Shown: piece after piece, positions 8,259-17,262 of the stretch
Layout: every line of letters begins with the position of its first letter
Numbering within the stretch: the stretch's first letter is position 1
Assembly (NCBI RefSeq): GCF_003289925.1
Contig: NZ_QLZQ01000001.1
Location: 124,001 to 188,000, forward strand
Direction: 5' to 3'
Source of the DNA: Planococcus maitriensis
GTDB taxonomy: Bacteria; Bacillota; Bacilli; Bacillales_A; Planococcaceae
DNA: 64,000 nucleotides
Notes under the pieces: generated by a model
Told to the model about the DNA's origin: nothing
Databases searched by the model: none
The model's input: only the letters and a program-made list of their open reading frames with translations
Translations under genes and position numbers: made by a program

Positions 8259-9095
8259 ATGGAAAAAGAGATGGCTTTATTCGGTAAACGAGTGGAAGAA
8301 GATAGATATATGATTGCGCAACTGATCCAAGAAGAACGGCTGTCGGTATTGCCGGAGAAAGAAATGGAGGAAAAACGTGAGTTCTCGGAGCTGGTATTGG
8401 AAGAGCGCGCCCGTTTCATCGACCTGCTTGGAAAGGCGATGCAGGACAGCTGCAATGAAGCAAAGAACATGGCTGTAATCACGGAATGGGGCAATGCGAC
8501 GGGGAATTTCTTTCTGGAGCAGGGCATGACATTGGACATGGCACTCGCAGAAACGGCGTTATACCGGAAGCATTTGGCAGCGGTGATCAAAAGTGAAGGC
8601 CGCCGCTTGGATATTTCCCCGGAAATAACGTATGACGCCGCGGAGTTATTGCATGCGCTTCTGGATTATGCAATATATGCATATACGCATGCCTATACGG
8701 TTTCCTATCAGGACAGCTTGACTGCAGCACGCCAGGAGTTTCTGGAATTGTCGGCGCCTGTCGTCCCGATCAGCGATTCGGTCGCCATTTTGCCGTTAGT
8801 CGGCAGCATTGAACTGGACCGGGCACAGTATATTTTGGAGCGCACCTTATTGTCGGCCAGTGAATTGAAGATCAACACATTGATTGTCGATTTATCGGGT
8901 GTCATACGGGTGGATACGATGGTGGCGGAACAAGTCATCAAAATCATCCAGTCGCTCGGGCTGATCGGCGTCGGGGCCATTCTGACGGGAATCCGGCCGG
9001 AGACGGCGCAATCCTTGACCGCCCTTGGCGTGGATGTGCGGACATTGAACATCGGCGGCAGCTTGAAGCGTGCCTTGGAGAACGTCTATAACTGA
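8259..9095 (+). CDS. RsbR-type STAS protein (RsbT co-antagonist family), 278 aa
   Basis: The C-terminal STAS domain (about 165-270) carries the RsbR hallmarks: DLSGVxxVDTMVA around the first phosphorylatable threonine and GIRPETAQ around the second. The N-terminal half is an all-alpha, non-heme-globin-like sensory module of the RsbR paralogs. In Bacillus these proteins form the stressosome core and hold the kinase RsbT, feeding the sigma-B cascade. It stands alone, without rsbS or rsbT beside it, so it resembles a dispersed paralog such as RsbRB-RD. The ATG at 8259 follows AGAGG; a TTG at 8244 is less likely. A TATAAT lies at 8206-8211. The nearby sigma-B-type promoters fit this role. Confidence 0.88.
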   Translation: MEKEMALFGKRVEEDRYMIAQLIQEERLSVLPEKEMEEKREFSELVLEERARFIDLLGKAMQDSCNEAKNMAVITEWGNATGNFFLEQGMTLDMALAETALYRKHLAAVIKSEGRRLDISPEITYDAAELLHALLDYAIYAYTHAYTVSYQDSLTAARQEFLELSAPVVPISDSVAILPLVGSIELDRAQYILERTLLSASELKINTLIVDLSGVIRVDTMVAEQVIKIIQSLGLIGVGAILTGIRPETAQSLTALGVDVRTLNIGGSLKRALENVYN

Positions 9096-9100
9096 ACTGA

Positions 9101-9143
9101 AAAAAAGCTTCGCGGGCCCTCGGATGGGCCTGCGAAGCTTTTT
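9101..9143. terminator. bidirectional terminator between the RsbR paralog and dapA
   Basis: Long near-perfect stem GCTTCGCGGGCCC / GGGCCTGCGAAGC flanked by A and T runs, serving convergent genes. Confidence 0.92.
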
Positions 9144-10033
9144 CAATTGGTGATCGCGTCCTGTTTAGCGGAAGGCAGGAATTGCTGCAACGTGGCGGTT
9201 TCTTCTTCTGTTAACGCGAGCATCGGCAAACGCACGCCGCCGACCGGCACATCCATTAGGTTGAGTGCCGCTTTGACAGGGCTTGGGCTCGGTGCTGCGA
9301 ACAAAGCTTTCATCGTCGGCAAAAGTTTGCGGTGAAGCGCAGCGGCTCCGGCTGTGTCGCCCATGCGGAACATTTTGATCATGTCCTGCATTTCGTTGCC
9401 GATGATATGTGCTGCGACAGAGACGATGCCGGTTCCGCCGACAGAAAGCATCGGCAAGGTCAGGCTGTCGTCGCCGCTGTAGACGGCAAAGTCATGGCTT
9501 GTCCGTTCGATGATTTCAGAAGCGGCATCCAAATCACCGCTTGCTTCTTTGACGCAGGTGATATTGTCGATCAGCGACAGGCGGACGATGGTATCGACCG
9601 ATAGATTGACGACGCTGCGGCCTGGGATGTTGTAGAGCATCACCGGGAGCGCCGTGGCGTTTGCGATGGCTTCGAAATGGCGGTACATGCCTTCCTGTGA
9701 CGGTTTATTATAGTAAGGAGTGACCAGCATGATGCCGTCGACACCCGCTTGCTCCGCTTGCTGGGTCAAGGCGACCGATGCCCGCGTATTGTTCGAGCCG
9801 GTGCCTGCGATGATTTTCGCGCGCCCGTCTGCCGCGGTGACGACATGGGCGAACAGCGCCACTTTTTCGTCTGTCGACAAAGTCGGTGATTCGCCGGTCG
9901 TCCCGGCGACGACGATGCCGTCCGATCCGTTATTGATTAGATGTTCCACGAGATTTGTTGTTGCCTGAAAATCGATTTCACCGTTTGCGTCGAATGGCGT
10001 CGCCATCGCAGTGATCACTTGACCGAATTTCAT
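9143..10033 (-). CDS. dapA: 4-hydroxy-tetrahydrodipicolinate synthase, 296 aa
   Basis: Condenses pyruvate with aspartate semialdehyde, the first step of the lysine/diaminopimelate branch. The (beta/alpha)8 aldolase fold is recognisable by GTTGESPTL (near 43-51), the YYNKP block with the catalytic tyrosine (near 133), and the Schiff-base lysine in CVKEASGD (near 163). Length is typical. Start at 10033 (MKFGQVITAM) matches the family; the frame stays open 22 codons further upstream. Expression is probably controlled by the lysine riboswitch located upstream on the same strand, so it should be repressed by lysine. It is monocistronic here, unlike the asd-dapG-dapA order in B. subtilis. Confidence 0.96.
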   Translation of the reverse strand: MKFGQVITAMATPFDANGEIDFQATTNLVEHLINNGSDGIVVAGTTGESPTLSTDEKVALFAHVVTAADGRAKIIAGTGSNNTRASVALTQQAEQAGVDGIMLVTPYYNKPSQEGMYRHFEAIANATALPVMLYNIPGRSVVNLSVDTIVRLSLIDNITCVKEASGDLDAASEIIERTSHDFAVYSGDDSLTLPMLSVGGTGIVSVAAHIIGNEMQDMIKMFRMGDTAGAAALHRKLLPTMKALFAAPSPSPVKAALNLMDVPVGGVRLPMLALTEEETATLQQFLPSAKQDAITN

Positions 10034-10094
10034 AGAGAACACACCCTTTTCTAAGTTTTTTTCAAAAGTTAGAGGTGGGGGCCGGTCCGGAGTA

Positions 10095-10128
10095 AACAAA
10101 AAGGCAGCAACGGGGGCCCGTTGCTGCC
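10095..10128 (-). terminator. riboswitch-controlled terminator before dapA
   Basis: On the minus strand, a perfect 12-bp GGCAGCAACGGG stem with a short loop is followed by TTTTTG. Its position between the L-box aptamer and dapA marks it as the expression platform. Confidence 0.88.
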
Positions 10129-10159
10129 GTTAGAAACAATGTTTACCAATCGTTCCTGT

Positions 10160-10346
10160 TCGTCAGATAGCCCTCCATATAGTTTCCTATATGACAGTCC
10201 GGCACTTCTTCAGTGCAGAACCAGCGCACAGGAATATGAGCATCCTGCCGCTTCGGCAAATCCCCCTTTCGGCAATCGTCCTAAGAGCTCATACTCCTCG
10301 GATTGCGTACTGATGGTTTTTGCGCCTCTATCCTCGCTCCGCTAAG
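10160..10346 (-). promoter_or_regulatory. lysine riboswitch (L box) controlling dapA
   Basis: The minus strand shows the conserved L-box blocks in order: GGATAGAGGCGC at the 5' side, a GAAAGGGG segment, GCCGAAGC, a GTGC..GCAC junction region, CTGTCAT, and the closing GGAGGGCTATCT. These correspond closely to the B. subtilis lysC L box. Lysine binding is expected to favour the terminator at 10095-10128. Confidence 0.9.
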
Positions 10347-10373
10347 GAAGCAAGAAATTATTGAATTAGCTGT

Positions 10374-10402
10374 AATATAACAGAAAGAAATGGGAATGGC
10401 AA
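10374..10402 (-). promoter_or_regulatory. sigma-A promoter of the dapA transcript
   Basis: Minus strand: TTGCCA, 17-bp spacer, TATATT, about 30 bp before the aptamer. Confidence 0.75.
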
Positions 10403-10486
10403 GAGAAAGAATGTTTTTCTTTTGCGGAAAGCGGCGAAGGAAAATTGGGGTTTTATGTGGCTGCACAAAAGAAAGGAGGCGATTTC

Positions 10487-11083
10487 ATGGGCGATCATCA
10501 GTTGGACCGGCAATTGAATATCCAAACCGGAGGTGGGCAGATGGGCTTTAATGCATCGATGCATGAGCACCGTTTTGAAGTGACGCCTTATGCATGGTTG
10601 GACGTGTTGTTCAAGGCGCATCCGCTGAAAGGGGAAGGCAGGCTGGTCGATTTCGGAAGCGGCAAGGGGCGCTTGAATTTCTTCGCGCATCATTTGTTCG
10701 GGACCCCGTCTGCTGGCGTGGAAGTTGACCCGTCGCTTCACGAAGCTTCGCTGCGGAACGGGAAACGTTTCAAAGGAAAGGGCGACATCGAATTCATCAA
10801 CGGTTATGCGCAGGATTATGAAATCGATCCAGAGGACCGCTGGTTTTATTTTTTCAATCCGTTTTCGGATCCGGTGTTCATGACCGTAGTGGACAGGATC
10901 CTGGCGTCGGTGGCGGAACATCCGCGGGAAGTGGAAGTGATCTTATTTTATCCGTCAGTCGAATATACCGATTTTCTCGACCGGCGCACCGCTTTTGAAT
11001 TGATCAGCGACATTGCACTTCCAGTGGAGGCAGACGATCCGCGCGAACGGTTTTTGGTCTACCGTTTGCCGAGATGGGATTAA
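10487..11083 (+). CDS. SAM-dependent methyltransferase, 198 aa
   Basis: A class I methyltransferase fold is indicated by motif I, VDFGSGKGRLNFF (near 54-66), and the acidic residue ending strand 2 in GVEVD (near 77). A later YFFNPF block occupies the position of the catalytic motif IV. The substrate is unknown; the NPF-type motif is compatible with an N- or O-methyltransferase on small molecules or protein. Start ATG at 10487 follows AAAGGAGG at 7 nt; the TTG-started extension to 10445 is unlikely. It stands alone next to the zinc metallopeptidase gene, whose possible sigma-B promoter overlaps the end of this gene. Confidence 0.82.
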   Translation: MGDHQLDRQLNIQTGGGQMGFNASMHEHRFEVTPYAWLDVLFKAHPLKGEGRLVDFGSGKGRLNFFAHHLFGTPSAGVEVDPSLHEASLRNGKRFKGKGDIEFINGYAQDYEIDPEDRWFYFFNPFSDPVFMTVVDRILASVAEHPREVEVILFYPSVEYTDFLDRRTAFELISDIALPVEADDPRERFLVYRLPRWD

Positions 11084-11104
11084 AGTTTCTAATGAAACGG
11101 GTAT
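11078..11104 (+). promoter_or_regulatory. possible sigma-B promoter of the zinc metallopeptidase
   Basis: GATTAA, 15-bp spacer, perfect GGGTAT, 39 bp before the start codon. It overlaps the stop codon of the preceding gene. Confidence 0.5.
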
Positions 11105-11142
11105 AGCTTTATTAAAATGGATGCGGAAAGAGGGTTTCGGTT

Positions 11143-11985
11143 ATGAAATGGAGAGGGCGAGCGGGAAGCAGGAATGTAGAAGACAGGAGGGGGCGCGGCG
11201 TCGGCGGGCCGGTTCTTGCCGGCGGCGGGATCGGCGGCTTGCTGATCGTCCTGTTGATCACGTTTCTTGGGGGCGACCCGGGAGCGATACTCGGCGATGG
11301 CGGAGGGGCTTCTAGTTCGGAACCGTATGTCGCGAGTGAACGGGAAGAAGAACTGGCCGATTTCGTATCGGTCATCCTTGCGGATACGGAAGAGGTGTGG
11401 GCGGAAGTATTCGCGGAAGAAGGCATGGAGTATGTCGAGCCGACTTTGGTGCTGTTTTCGGGAAGCGTGCAATCAGCGTGTGGCATGGCCGGTTCTGCGA
11501 CGGGGCCGTTTTACTGCCCGGCGGATTCCAAGCTGTATATCGATTTAAGCTTTTACGATGAACTCGAGCGGCAGTTCAATGCCCCGGGTGATTTCGCGAT
11601 GGCGTATGTCGTCGCGCATGAAGTCGGCCATCACGTGCAGAACCTGCTTGGCGTGCTTGGGGATGTCCAGCAGGCACGCAATCAGCTGAGCGAGACCGAA
11701 TACAATCAATTGCAAGTGCGCCTGGAATTGCAGGCGGATTACTTATCGGGCGTCTGGGCGCATCATGCACAAGGCATGGGCTATCTGGAAGAAGGCGATC
11801 TGGAAGAAGCCTTGACCGCGGCCAGTGCGGTCGGCGACGATACGATCCAGAAGCGGACGCGCGGCTACGCCGTTCCGGAAAGCTTCACTCACGGCACATC
11901 CGAACAACGCAAGGAATGGTTCTACAAAGGCTTCCGCGCCGGTGATTTGAATGACGGAAATACGTTCAATGCTCCGGAATTATAA
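11143..11985 (+). CDS. YpfJ-family neutral zinc metallopeptidase, 280 aa
   Basis: Matches the Zn_peptidase (YpfJ/KPN_02809) family in length and order of features. It has a basic, arginine-rich cytoplasmic start (MKWRGRAGSRN), one membrane helix preceded by a glycine-rich stretch (about 21-45), then an extracytoplasmic domain. The zinc site HEVGHH lies near 165-170, with a further conserved block QADYLSGVWAHH near 200. It is probably membrane-anchored and faces outside. Physiological substrates of the family are unknown. A sigma-B-like promoter is placed just upstream. The ribosome binding site GAGGG is adequate. Confidence 0.9.
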   Translation: MKWRGRAGSRNVEDRRGRGVGGPVLAGGGIGGLLIVLLITFLGGDPGAILGDGGGASSSEPYVASEREEELADFVSVILADTEEVWAEVFAEEGMEYVEPTLVLFSGSVQSACGMAGSATGPFYCPADSKLYIDLSFYDELERQFNAPGDFAMAYVVAHEVGHHVQNLLGVLGDVQQARNQLSETEYNQLQVRLELQADYLSGVWAHHAQGMGYLEEGDLEEALTAASAVGDDTIQKRTRGYAVPESFTHGTSEQRKEWFYKGFRAGDLNDGNTFNAPEL

Positions 11986-12100
11986 GCTTTCGAAAAGATT
12001 GATATTTTGCGCTTGGTGATTCATTATAAAGAATAGACAGTCTTTTTCATCGGCAACTGTAAATGAAGAAGAAATCCTATTCTATGAAGGAAGTACACTC

Positions 12101-13282
12101 ATGACAGAAGAAATAATGACGGAAGACAATATCACCCGTCTCGAAGTGGACGGCAAACAATTGATTTTGATCGGCACCGCGCATGTTTCGAAACTGAGCG
12201 CAGAGCAAGTAAAGGAAGTCGTCGAACGCGAACGGCCGGATTCGGTGTGCATCGAACTCGATGCACAGCGCTATGAATCGGTCATGCAGGATAAGAAATG
12301 GAAAGAGACCGATATCTTCAAGATCATCAAGGATAAGAAAGCGAGCCTGTTATTGATGAACTTGGCCATTTCCTCGTTCCAGAACCGTTTGGCGGACCAA
12401 TTCGGCATTAAGCCCGGTTCTGAAATGATCCAGGGCATTCGTTCGGCCGAGGAAACAGGCGCGGAACTGGTCCTTGCCGACCGCAATATCCAAGTGACAT
12501 TTTCGCGCATTTGGGGCAATATCGGCCTGATGGGCAAGGTCCAGCTCATTTCTTCCGTGTTCTTCAGCATTTTCAGCAAGGAATCGATTTCCGAAGAGGA
12601 GCTCGAGAAGATGAAGCAGCAGGATACGTTGAACGCGGTGATGGATGACTTCACGAAAGCCTTCCCGCGCATCAAAAAGCCGCTCATCGATGAACGCGAC
12701 CAGTATTTGGCGCAGAAAATCAAAGAAGCACCCGGCAAAAAGGTCGTCGCGGTGCTCGGTGCCGCACATGTTCCGGGCATTACGCGGGAGATCCACCGGG
12801 AACAGGATTTGAAGGCGCTCAATGAAGTGCCGAAGAAGTCGAAATGGCCGAAGATCATCGGCTGGGCCATTCCGGTGATCATTTTGTCCATTATCGCCTA
12901 TACCTTCTACGCGAACCCGGCGGCTGGCTTGGACCAAACCGTCAGCTGGATCCTATGGAACGGCACGCTTGCCGCAATCGGGGCGGCGGTCGCATTCGGC
13001 CACCCGCTGGCGATCCTCACAGCCTTTGTCGCAGCGCCGATTTCCTCGCTCAATCCGCTCGTTGCGGCCGGCTGGTTTTCAGGCCTGACACAAGCGTTTA
13101 TCCGCCGGCCGAATGTCGGGGATTTTGACACTTTGTCAAAAGACGTCTTCACGGTCAAAGGCTTCTGGGACAATAAAGTGACGCGTGTCTTGCTGGTCAT
13201 CGTATTGACCAATCTCGGCAGTTCGCTCGGCACATTCATCGGCGGGGCAGACGTTCTGCGGCTATTTTTCGAAAACCTATAA
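12101..13282 (+). CDS. TraB/PrgY-family protein, 393 aa
   Basis: The N-terminal domain (about 10-235) has the two TraB signatures, LIGTAHVS near 23 and VLGAAHVPG near 221, with conserved glutamates that suggest a metal-dependent hydrolase fold related to GumN/TIKI. The C-terminal 150 residues hold four or five membrane helices. In enterococci TraB/PrgY limits self-response to peptide pheromone, probably by binding or degrading it; here there is no conjugative plasmid context, so the role is open. Start ATG at 12101 follows GAAGGAAG. The gene is monocistronic with a strong terminator. Confidence 0.9.
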   Translation: MTEEIMTEDNITRLEVDGKQLILIGTAHVSKLSAEQVKEVVERERPDSVCIELDAQRYESVMQDKKWKETDIFKIIKDKKASLLLMNLAISSFQNRLADQFGIKPGSEMIQGIRSAEETGAELVLADRNIQVTFSRIWGNIGLMGKVQLISSVFFSIFSKESISEEELEKMKQQDTLNAVMDDFTKAFPRIKKPLIDERDQYLAQKIKEAPGKKVVAVLGAAHVPGITREIHREQDLKALNEVPKKSKWPKIIGWAIPVIILSIIAYTFYANPAAGLDQTVSWILWNGTLAAIGAAVAFGHPLAILTAFVAAPISSLNPLVAAGWFSGLTQAFIRRPNVGDFDTLSKDVFTVKGFWDNKVTRVLLVIVLTNLGSSLGTFIGGADVLRLFFENL

Positions 13283-13321
13283 ACGGGTTCATGTAGGAAC
13301 TGATACAAAGATATCAGAAAT

Positions 13322-13362
13322 GGAAAAGCCGGAGAAAAAGAAGTTCTTTTTCTCCGGCTTTT
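13322..13362 (+). terminator. terminator of the TraB-family gene
   Basis: 18-bp stem AAAAGCCGGAGAAAAAGA... with a tiny loop and a T run; symmetrical enough to work both ways. Confidence 0.92.
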
Positions 13363-13401
13363 CTAATTTCGAACTAATTTTTTAATACTTTCTAGATTCA
13401 T

Positions 13402-13558
13402 AAGAGCTGATGGAAATGGAGACGGTGACTCCTGCGGGAGCAGTGACGGAGCAAAGCGAAGGAGCGACGCGAGCTGAAGACCCTGGACTGAGCGTAGCGA
13501 GGGAAGCGGCTGAAGCCGTGCCCGCGGAAAGCGTCCGTCGCAATGGACATCAGCTCTT
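13402..13558. repeat. MITE-like intergenic repeat, copy 1 (157 bp)
   Basis: Ends are imperfect inverted repeats: both begin with AAGAGCTGATG and share GACGG and GCGGG blocks further in. The inside is GC-rich, with GACGGAGCAAAGCGAAGGAG-like purine-rich text. The right end (GCGTCCGTCGCAATGGACAT...) is nearly identical to the right end of copy 3 near 29164. No coding capacity. Confidence 0.7.
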
Positions 13559-13686
13559 CTTTTGGGGATAGGTTTTTTACTAGTAATTTCACATGATAAA
13601 AATATGCAAAAAGCATCGAAAATGAATGATTTTTAACAGAAAAAGGAGTATAACTAAAGTATAAAACCGAACGGAGGCGCATGAAG

Positions 13687-13932
13687 ATGGATTTCCTGTT
13701 GATGGGGATCTTGTTATGGTCACTGGTCATTGCTGCATTGCTGCTCGGATTGTACGGAGTATGGAAAAGATCGTGGAAAGCGTTGTTTTGGGGAGGGATT
13801 GCATCACTTTTGCCGATGGGCCTCATCTTCATGGGAGATGACAGCTGGGTGTTCAAATTGAGCATCTTGCCGCCGCTTTTGATGTTTATCGGGGCATACT
13901 TCCTGAAACAGCGGCATCCTGAAAAAGTTTGA
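13687..13932 (+). CDS. small two- or three-helix membrane protein, 81 aa
   Basis: Not assigned to a known family. The protein is almost entirely hydrophobic: helices at about 3-24, 33-52 and 58-74, with a short basic loop (KRSWK) and a charged tail (KQRHPEKV). The ATG at 13687 lies 9 nt from GGAGG, a better spacing than the ATG two codons earlier (13681, 3 nt). It sits between an intergenic repeat and the RND pump gene and has its own terminator, so it is a single-gene unit. No function proposed. Confidence 0.7.
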   Translation: MDFLLMGILLWSLVIAALLLGLYGVWKRSWKALFWGGIASLLPMGLIFMGDDSWVFKLSILPPLLMFIGAYFLKQRHPEKV

Positions 13933-13934
13933 AC

Positions 13935-13970
13935 GAAAACCGGCCGAAAAAATTCGGCCGGTTTTCGAGT
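13935..13970 (+). terminator. terminator of the small membrane protein gene
   Basis: Perfect 14-bp stem GAAAACCGGCCGAA with a 4-nt A loop. It could serve both strands. Confidence 0.9.
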
Positions 13971-13998
13971 GTTTAAAGTGGTGATTTCCGATTTGTAG

Positions 13999-14017
13999 TT
14001 ATACAATAGTTATACAA
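13999..14017 (+). promoter_or_regulatory. 11-bp direct repeats, putative CarH-type operator of the RND gene
   Basis: TTATACAA-N3-TTATACAA with an exact 11-bp period, 23 bp before the RND start. The same arrangement occurs at 23138-23156 in the promoter of the CarH-type regulator and was not noticed elsewhere in the window. CarH proteins are known to bind head-to-tail 11-bp direct repeats. Confidence 0.6.
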
Positions 14018-14039
14018 TAATCGGAGGGAGCTAATCCTT

Positions 14040-17000
14040 ATGCAGTACATACTTGAACGCAGTAAATTATTCATCTTTTTGATTTTGATCCTCATGCTGG
14101 TCGGGGTCTACACTTTCCTGACACTGCCGCAGCGTGAAATTCCCGAAACGCCTCCCGGGCTTGTGCTGGTCTCCACGATCTTGCCGGGCGCGGAGCCGGA
14201 AGAAGTGGAAACGAGCATCACGAACCCGATTGAAAGGGAGTTGCAAAGCATTGACGGCATCGCCTCGATGGATTCCATTTCAGCGAATTCGGCTTCCATC
14301 ATTACATTGGAAATTGAAGACGGCGTCGAACCTGATGGCTTGATCAATACGATCCAGCAGCAGGCACAGCGCGCTGCCGGCAGTTTCCCGGAACAAGCGC
14401 AGGATATCAGCGTTGAAAAGCTCGACCTGACTTTCCCCTTGGTTTCCTATATGTTCTATGGAGACGAAGCGGAACTTGCGGAACTTGAAGAACCGCTTGC
14501 GGATTTGTCGGATGAAGTGGAAGCGGTATCCGGCGTTGCCGGCACGCAAGTCAAAGGCTTGAATGGCGAGCAGGTGGTCATCGAACTTGACGGGGATGCG
14601 CTGGCGGAAAACCGATTGCAGCCGTTCGAAGTGCTTGAAAGCCTTCAGCAAGCGAATCAGCCGCTGTCCCTTGGCACCCATAGCGACGGCGAGCAGCAAT
14701 TCGTCTTGACCGTGCAGCAAAGCCAAGGCGTCGAAAAGCTGCGTGAACTGCAGGTCGGGCAGGCAGCCGTCCCGCTCGCTGATGTAGCCTCGGTCGAATT
14801 GGCCGAAATGACGGCGGAAGATATCGTCACGTTCGAAGGCGAGCCCGCAGTGTCCTATACGGTCTTTTTGCAGACTGGTCAGGATGTTCCGTCTGTCGAT
14901 GACCGCGTCAGCGAAGTGATCGAAGGCTTCAATGAAGACTTGCCTGCGGGCATCTCGGCTGAACGCTATGTGTCACAGGCCGAAAACGTCAACGAGATTT
15001 TCGGTTCGCTTTATATTTCGCTCTTGATTGCGGTGCTCGCGGTATTGGTCGTCACGACCGCGGGATTGACGCTGTACGGTGCGTTTGCCGTCGCGCTGAC
15101 GGTGCTTGCGTCCGTCTTGATCGGGCTTATCCCGATTCCGGCACTCGGCGTCGATTTGAACCAGATCTCGGTCATCGGCTTGATTATCGCGATCGGGATA
15201 TTGGTCGATGACAGCATTGTCGTCAACGATAATATCCAGCGCCGCTATAAGCTTGGCGACAACGCGATGGCAGGGGCCATCAACGGTGTCCGGGAAGTCT
15301 ACCCGTCGATTGTGTCGTCCAGTCTGGCAATCGTCGTCACGTTCTCTCCGCTCTTGTTATTATCAGGCGGAAACGGCGCGTTCATCAAAGCGCTGCCGAG
15401 TATTTTGATTACCACCATCTTGGCTTCGACGGTATTGTCGATTACGCTCGTGCCGATGATGCAGTATTTGCGCACGAAACGCAAAAAACGCAAAATTTCC
15501 GATACTCCTGGATTCCTTGGCAAACCGCTTGAAAAGCTTGCGCAAGTGTATTCCGGAAAAGTGCTGAAAGGTGTCCTGAAACACCCTTGGTTGACGGGAA
15601 TCGGCGGCTTGGTGATTGCGACAGCCCTGCTCTCGCTCGCCTTGTTCACGCCGTTTGAATTCTTCCCGGAAGCGGACCGCGAGGAAGTGACGATGAACGT
15701 GCGCCTCGCGGAAGGCACGACCATCGAAGAAACCGACGCGTTCATCCGTGAAGTGACGCAGGAAGTGGTGCAGGAAGACGGCGATGTGAACGAAACGGCT
15801 GTCTTCACGGGTGAAGGCCTGCCGAACCTCTTCGCTTCATCCATGGACAACACCGGCGCCAATACCGGCCAAGTGGCGTTCCGCGTCGACCGTGAAGCGA
15901 CTTCCGCTTCCGCGTTTATCGATAAATGGGAACCGGAGCTTCGCGAACGCTATCCGGATGCGGAAATCTTCCTCGACACGATCGTCCAAGGGCCGCCAGT
16001 CGGCGCACCGGTGACGGTGACCGCGACAGGTGAGGATATCAATGAACTCGCAGCGCTCCGTGACACGCTCGAAGAAGAAATGCTCGCAAACGGTGCGACC
16101 ATCATCACCGATAACTTGGGCGCTGCCGTACCGGCGATTGAATATGTGCCGGAGCAGGAGACGCTTGAAGACAATGGCATTGCTTTGTCGACGGTCACCA
16201 ATCAATTGCAGCTCCTGACGCAAGGCGTCCCGCTTTATACGCTGTACGAAGGGCAAACACCTTACGAAGTCGTCTTGAAGCAAGCAGGCATCACAGAAGG
16301 CGAACCGATCGACCTCGCTGACTTCAGTTTGCCGGCATCCAGTTCCGCTGCAAGCGGTGAACAAGCGGAAGCCGGTGGCGAAGCAGGGCCGCCTGCTGCC
16401 GCGCAGCCAGGGCCGCCTGAATTGATCGGCCTGGACGAGTTACTCACTGCAGAAGAAACGACGGTACTAGCACAAGTGCCGCATAAATCAGGGGACCGTG
16501 CGATCACGCTCCGCGCGTTCGGCGAAGCGGAGGACTTCGAAGCGCAGATGCTCGACGTCGTCGATAATGCACGCGCTGACTTGCCTGCCGGCTATGAACT
16601 GTCGACTGGCGGCGAGAACTCCGACCAGGAAGCCTTCTTCGCTGAAATCGGCATCTTGTTCCTGGTCGTGCTGTTGCTTGTCTATCTGGTCATCGCATTC
16701 CAGTTCAAGTCGTTCGGTTTGCCGTTCCTTGTATTGATTGCTGTCTATCTCGGCATTTCCGGCGCGATCCTCGGCTTGTTCCTGACGCAGACACCGCTCA
16801 GCTTCCTCGGCGTCATGGGGATCGTCTCCTTGACGGGGATTGTCGTCCGGAATGCGGTCGTGCTCATCGACTTTGTGGAAGCACGCCGCCTGACGGGAGA
16901 CTTCAACATCGAAGAAGCGATCATCGAATCAGGGTATGCGCGCATCAAGCCGATCGTGCTGACGTCCTTGACTTCAATTGTGGCGCTCTTGCCGGTCGCG

Positions 17001-17147
17001 TTTTCCGGCGACCCATTGTTTGAACCGCTGGCCGTGACGATCATTGCGGGGCTTGCGTTCTCCGGGATTTTCACATTGGTCATGATTCCGGCGCTGTATC
17101 TTTTATTCCATCGCATCGTGCGCAAGGAGAAGAAACAAACCGCCTGA
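14040..17147 (+). CDS. RND-family efflux transporter permease, 1035 aa
   Basis: A full-length AcrB/SwrC-like resistance-nodulation-division pump. It has an N-terminal helix (8-28), a large periplasmic-type loop, a first block of helices (about 325-480, with the conserved GLIIAIGILVDDSIVVNDN containing the proton-relay aspartates), a second loop, and a second helix block (about 865-1030, with GIVVRNAVVLIDF). The second loop contains a Gly/Ala/Pro-rich low-complexity insert near 775-800. No membrane-fusion or outer-membrane partner gene is adjacent, as usual for Gram-positive RND proteins such as SwrC. The start ATG lies 11 nt from GGAGGG. Promoter-proximal repeats match those of the CarH-type gene. 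Confidence 0.95.
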   Translation: MQYILERSKLFIFLILILMLVGVYTFLTLPQREIPETPPGLVLVSTILPGAEPEEVETSITNPIERELQSIDGIASMDSISANSASIITLEIEDGVEPDGLINTIQQQAQRAAGSFPEQAQDISVEKLDLTFPLVSYMFYGDEAELAELEEPLADLSDEVEAVSGVAGTQVKGLNGEQVVIELDGDALAENRLQPFEVLESLQQANQPLSLGTHSDGEQQFVLTVQQSQGVEKLRELQVGQAAVPLADVASVELAEMTAEDIVTFEGEPAVSYTVFLQTGQDVPSVDDRVSEVIEGFNEDLPAGISAERYVSQAENVNEIFGSLYISLLIAVLAVLVVTTAGLTLYGAFAVALTVLASVLIGLIPIPALGVDLNQISVIGLIIAIGILVDDSIVVNDNIQRRYKLGDNAMAGAINGVREVYPSIVSSSLAIVVTFSPLLLLSGGNGAFIKALPSILITTILASTVLSITLVPMMQYLRTKRKKRKISDTPGFLGKPLEKLAQVYSGKVLKGVLKHPWLTGIGGLVIATALLSLALFTPFEFFPEADREEVTMNVRLAEGTTIEETDAFIREVTQEVVQEDGDVNETAVFTGEGLPNLFASSMDNTGANTGQVAFRVDREATSASAFIDKWEPELRERYPDAEIFLDTIVQGPPVGAPVTVTATGEDINELAALRDTLEEEMLANGATIITDNLGAAVPAIEYVPEQETLEDNGIALSTVTNQLQLLTQGVPLYTLYEGQTPYEVVLKQAGITEGEPIDLADFSLPASSSAASGEQAEAGGEAGPPAAAQPGPPELIGLDELLTAEETTVLAQVPHKSGDRAITLRAFGEAEDFEAQMLDVVDNARADLPAGYELSTGGENSDQEAFFAEIGILFLVVLLLVYLVIAFQFKSFGLPFLVLIAVYLGISGAILGLFLTQTPLSFLGVMGIVSLTGIVVRNAVVLIDFVEARRLTGDFNIEEAIIESGYARIKPIVLTSLTSIVALLPVAFSGDPLFEPLAVTIIAGLAFSGIFTLVMIPALYLLFHRIVRKEKKQTA

Positions 17148-17149
17148 TG

Positions 17150-17190
17150 GAAAGCTGCAGGGTCTTCGGACTTTGCAGCTTTTTTTGTTT
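17150..17190 (+). terminator. terminator of the RND gene
   Basis: AAAGCTGCA/TGCAGCTTT stem with inner pairing and a T7 tract. Confidence 0.9.
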
Positions 17191-17262
17191 TTTAGTGGCA
17201 GAGTAAAGCTTGTGTGATGGGGTAAGCAGGAGATAAAGGGCGATTTTTGAGAAAGGGGGGAG

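Noticed and set aside
13402..13558. Candidate CRISPR or tandem repeat array
   Set aside because: No regular repeat-spacer pattern; it is a single element with inverted ends.
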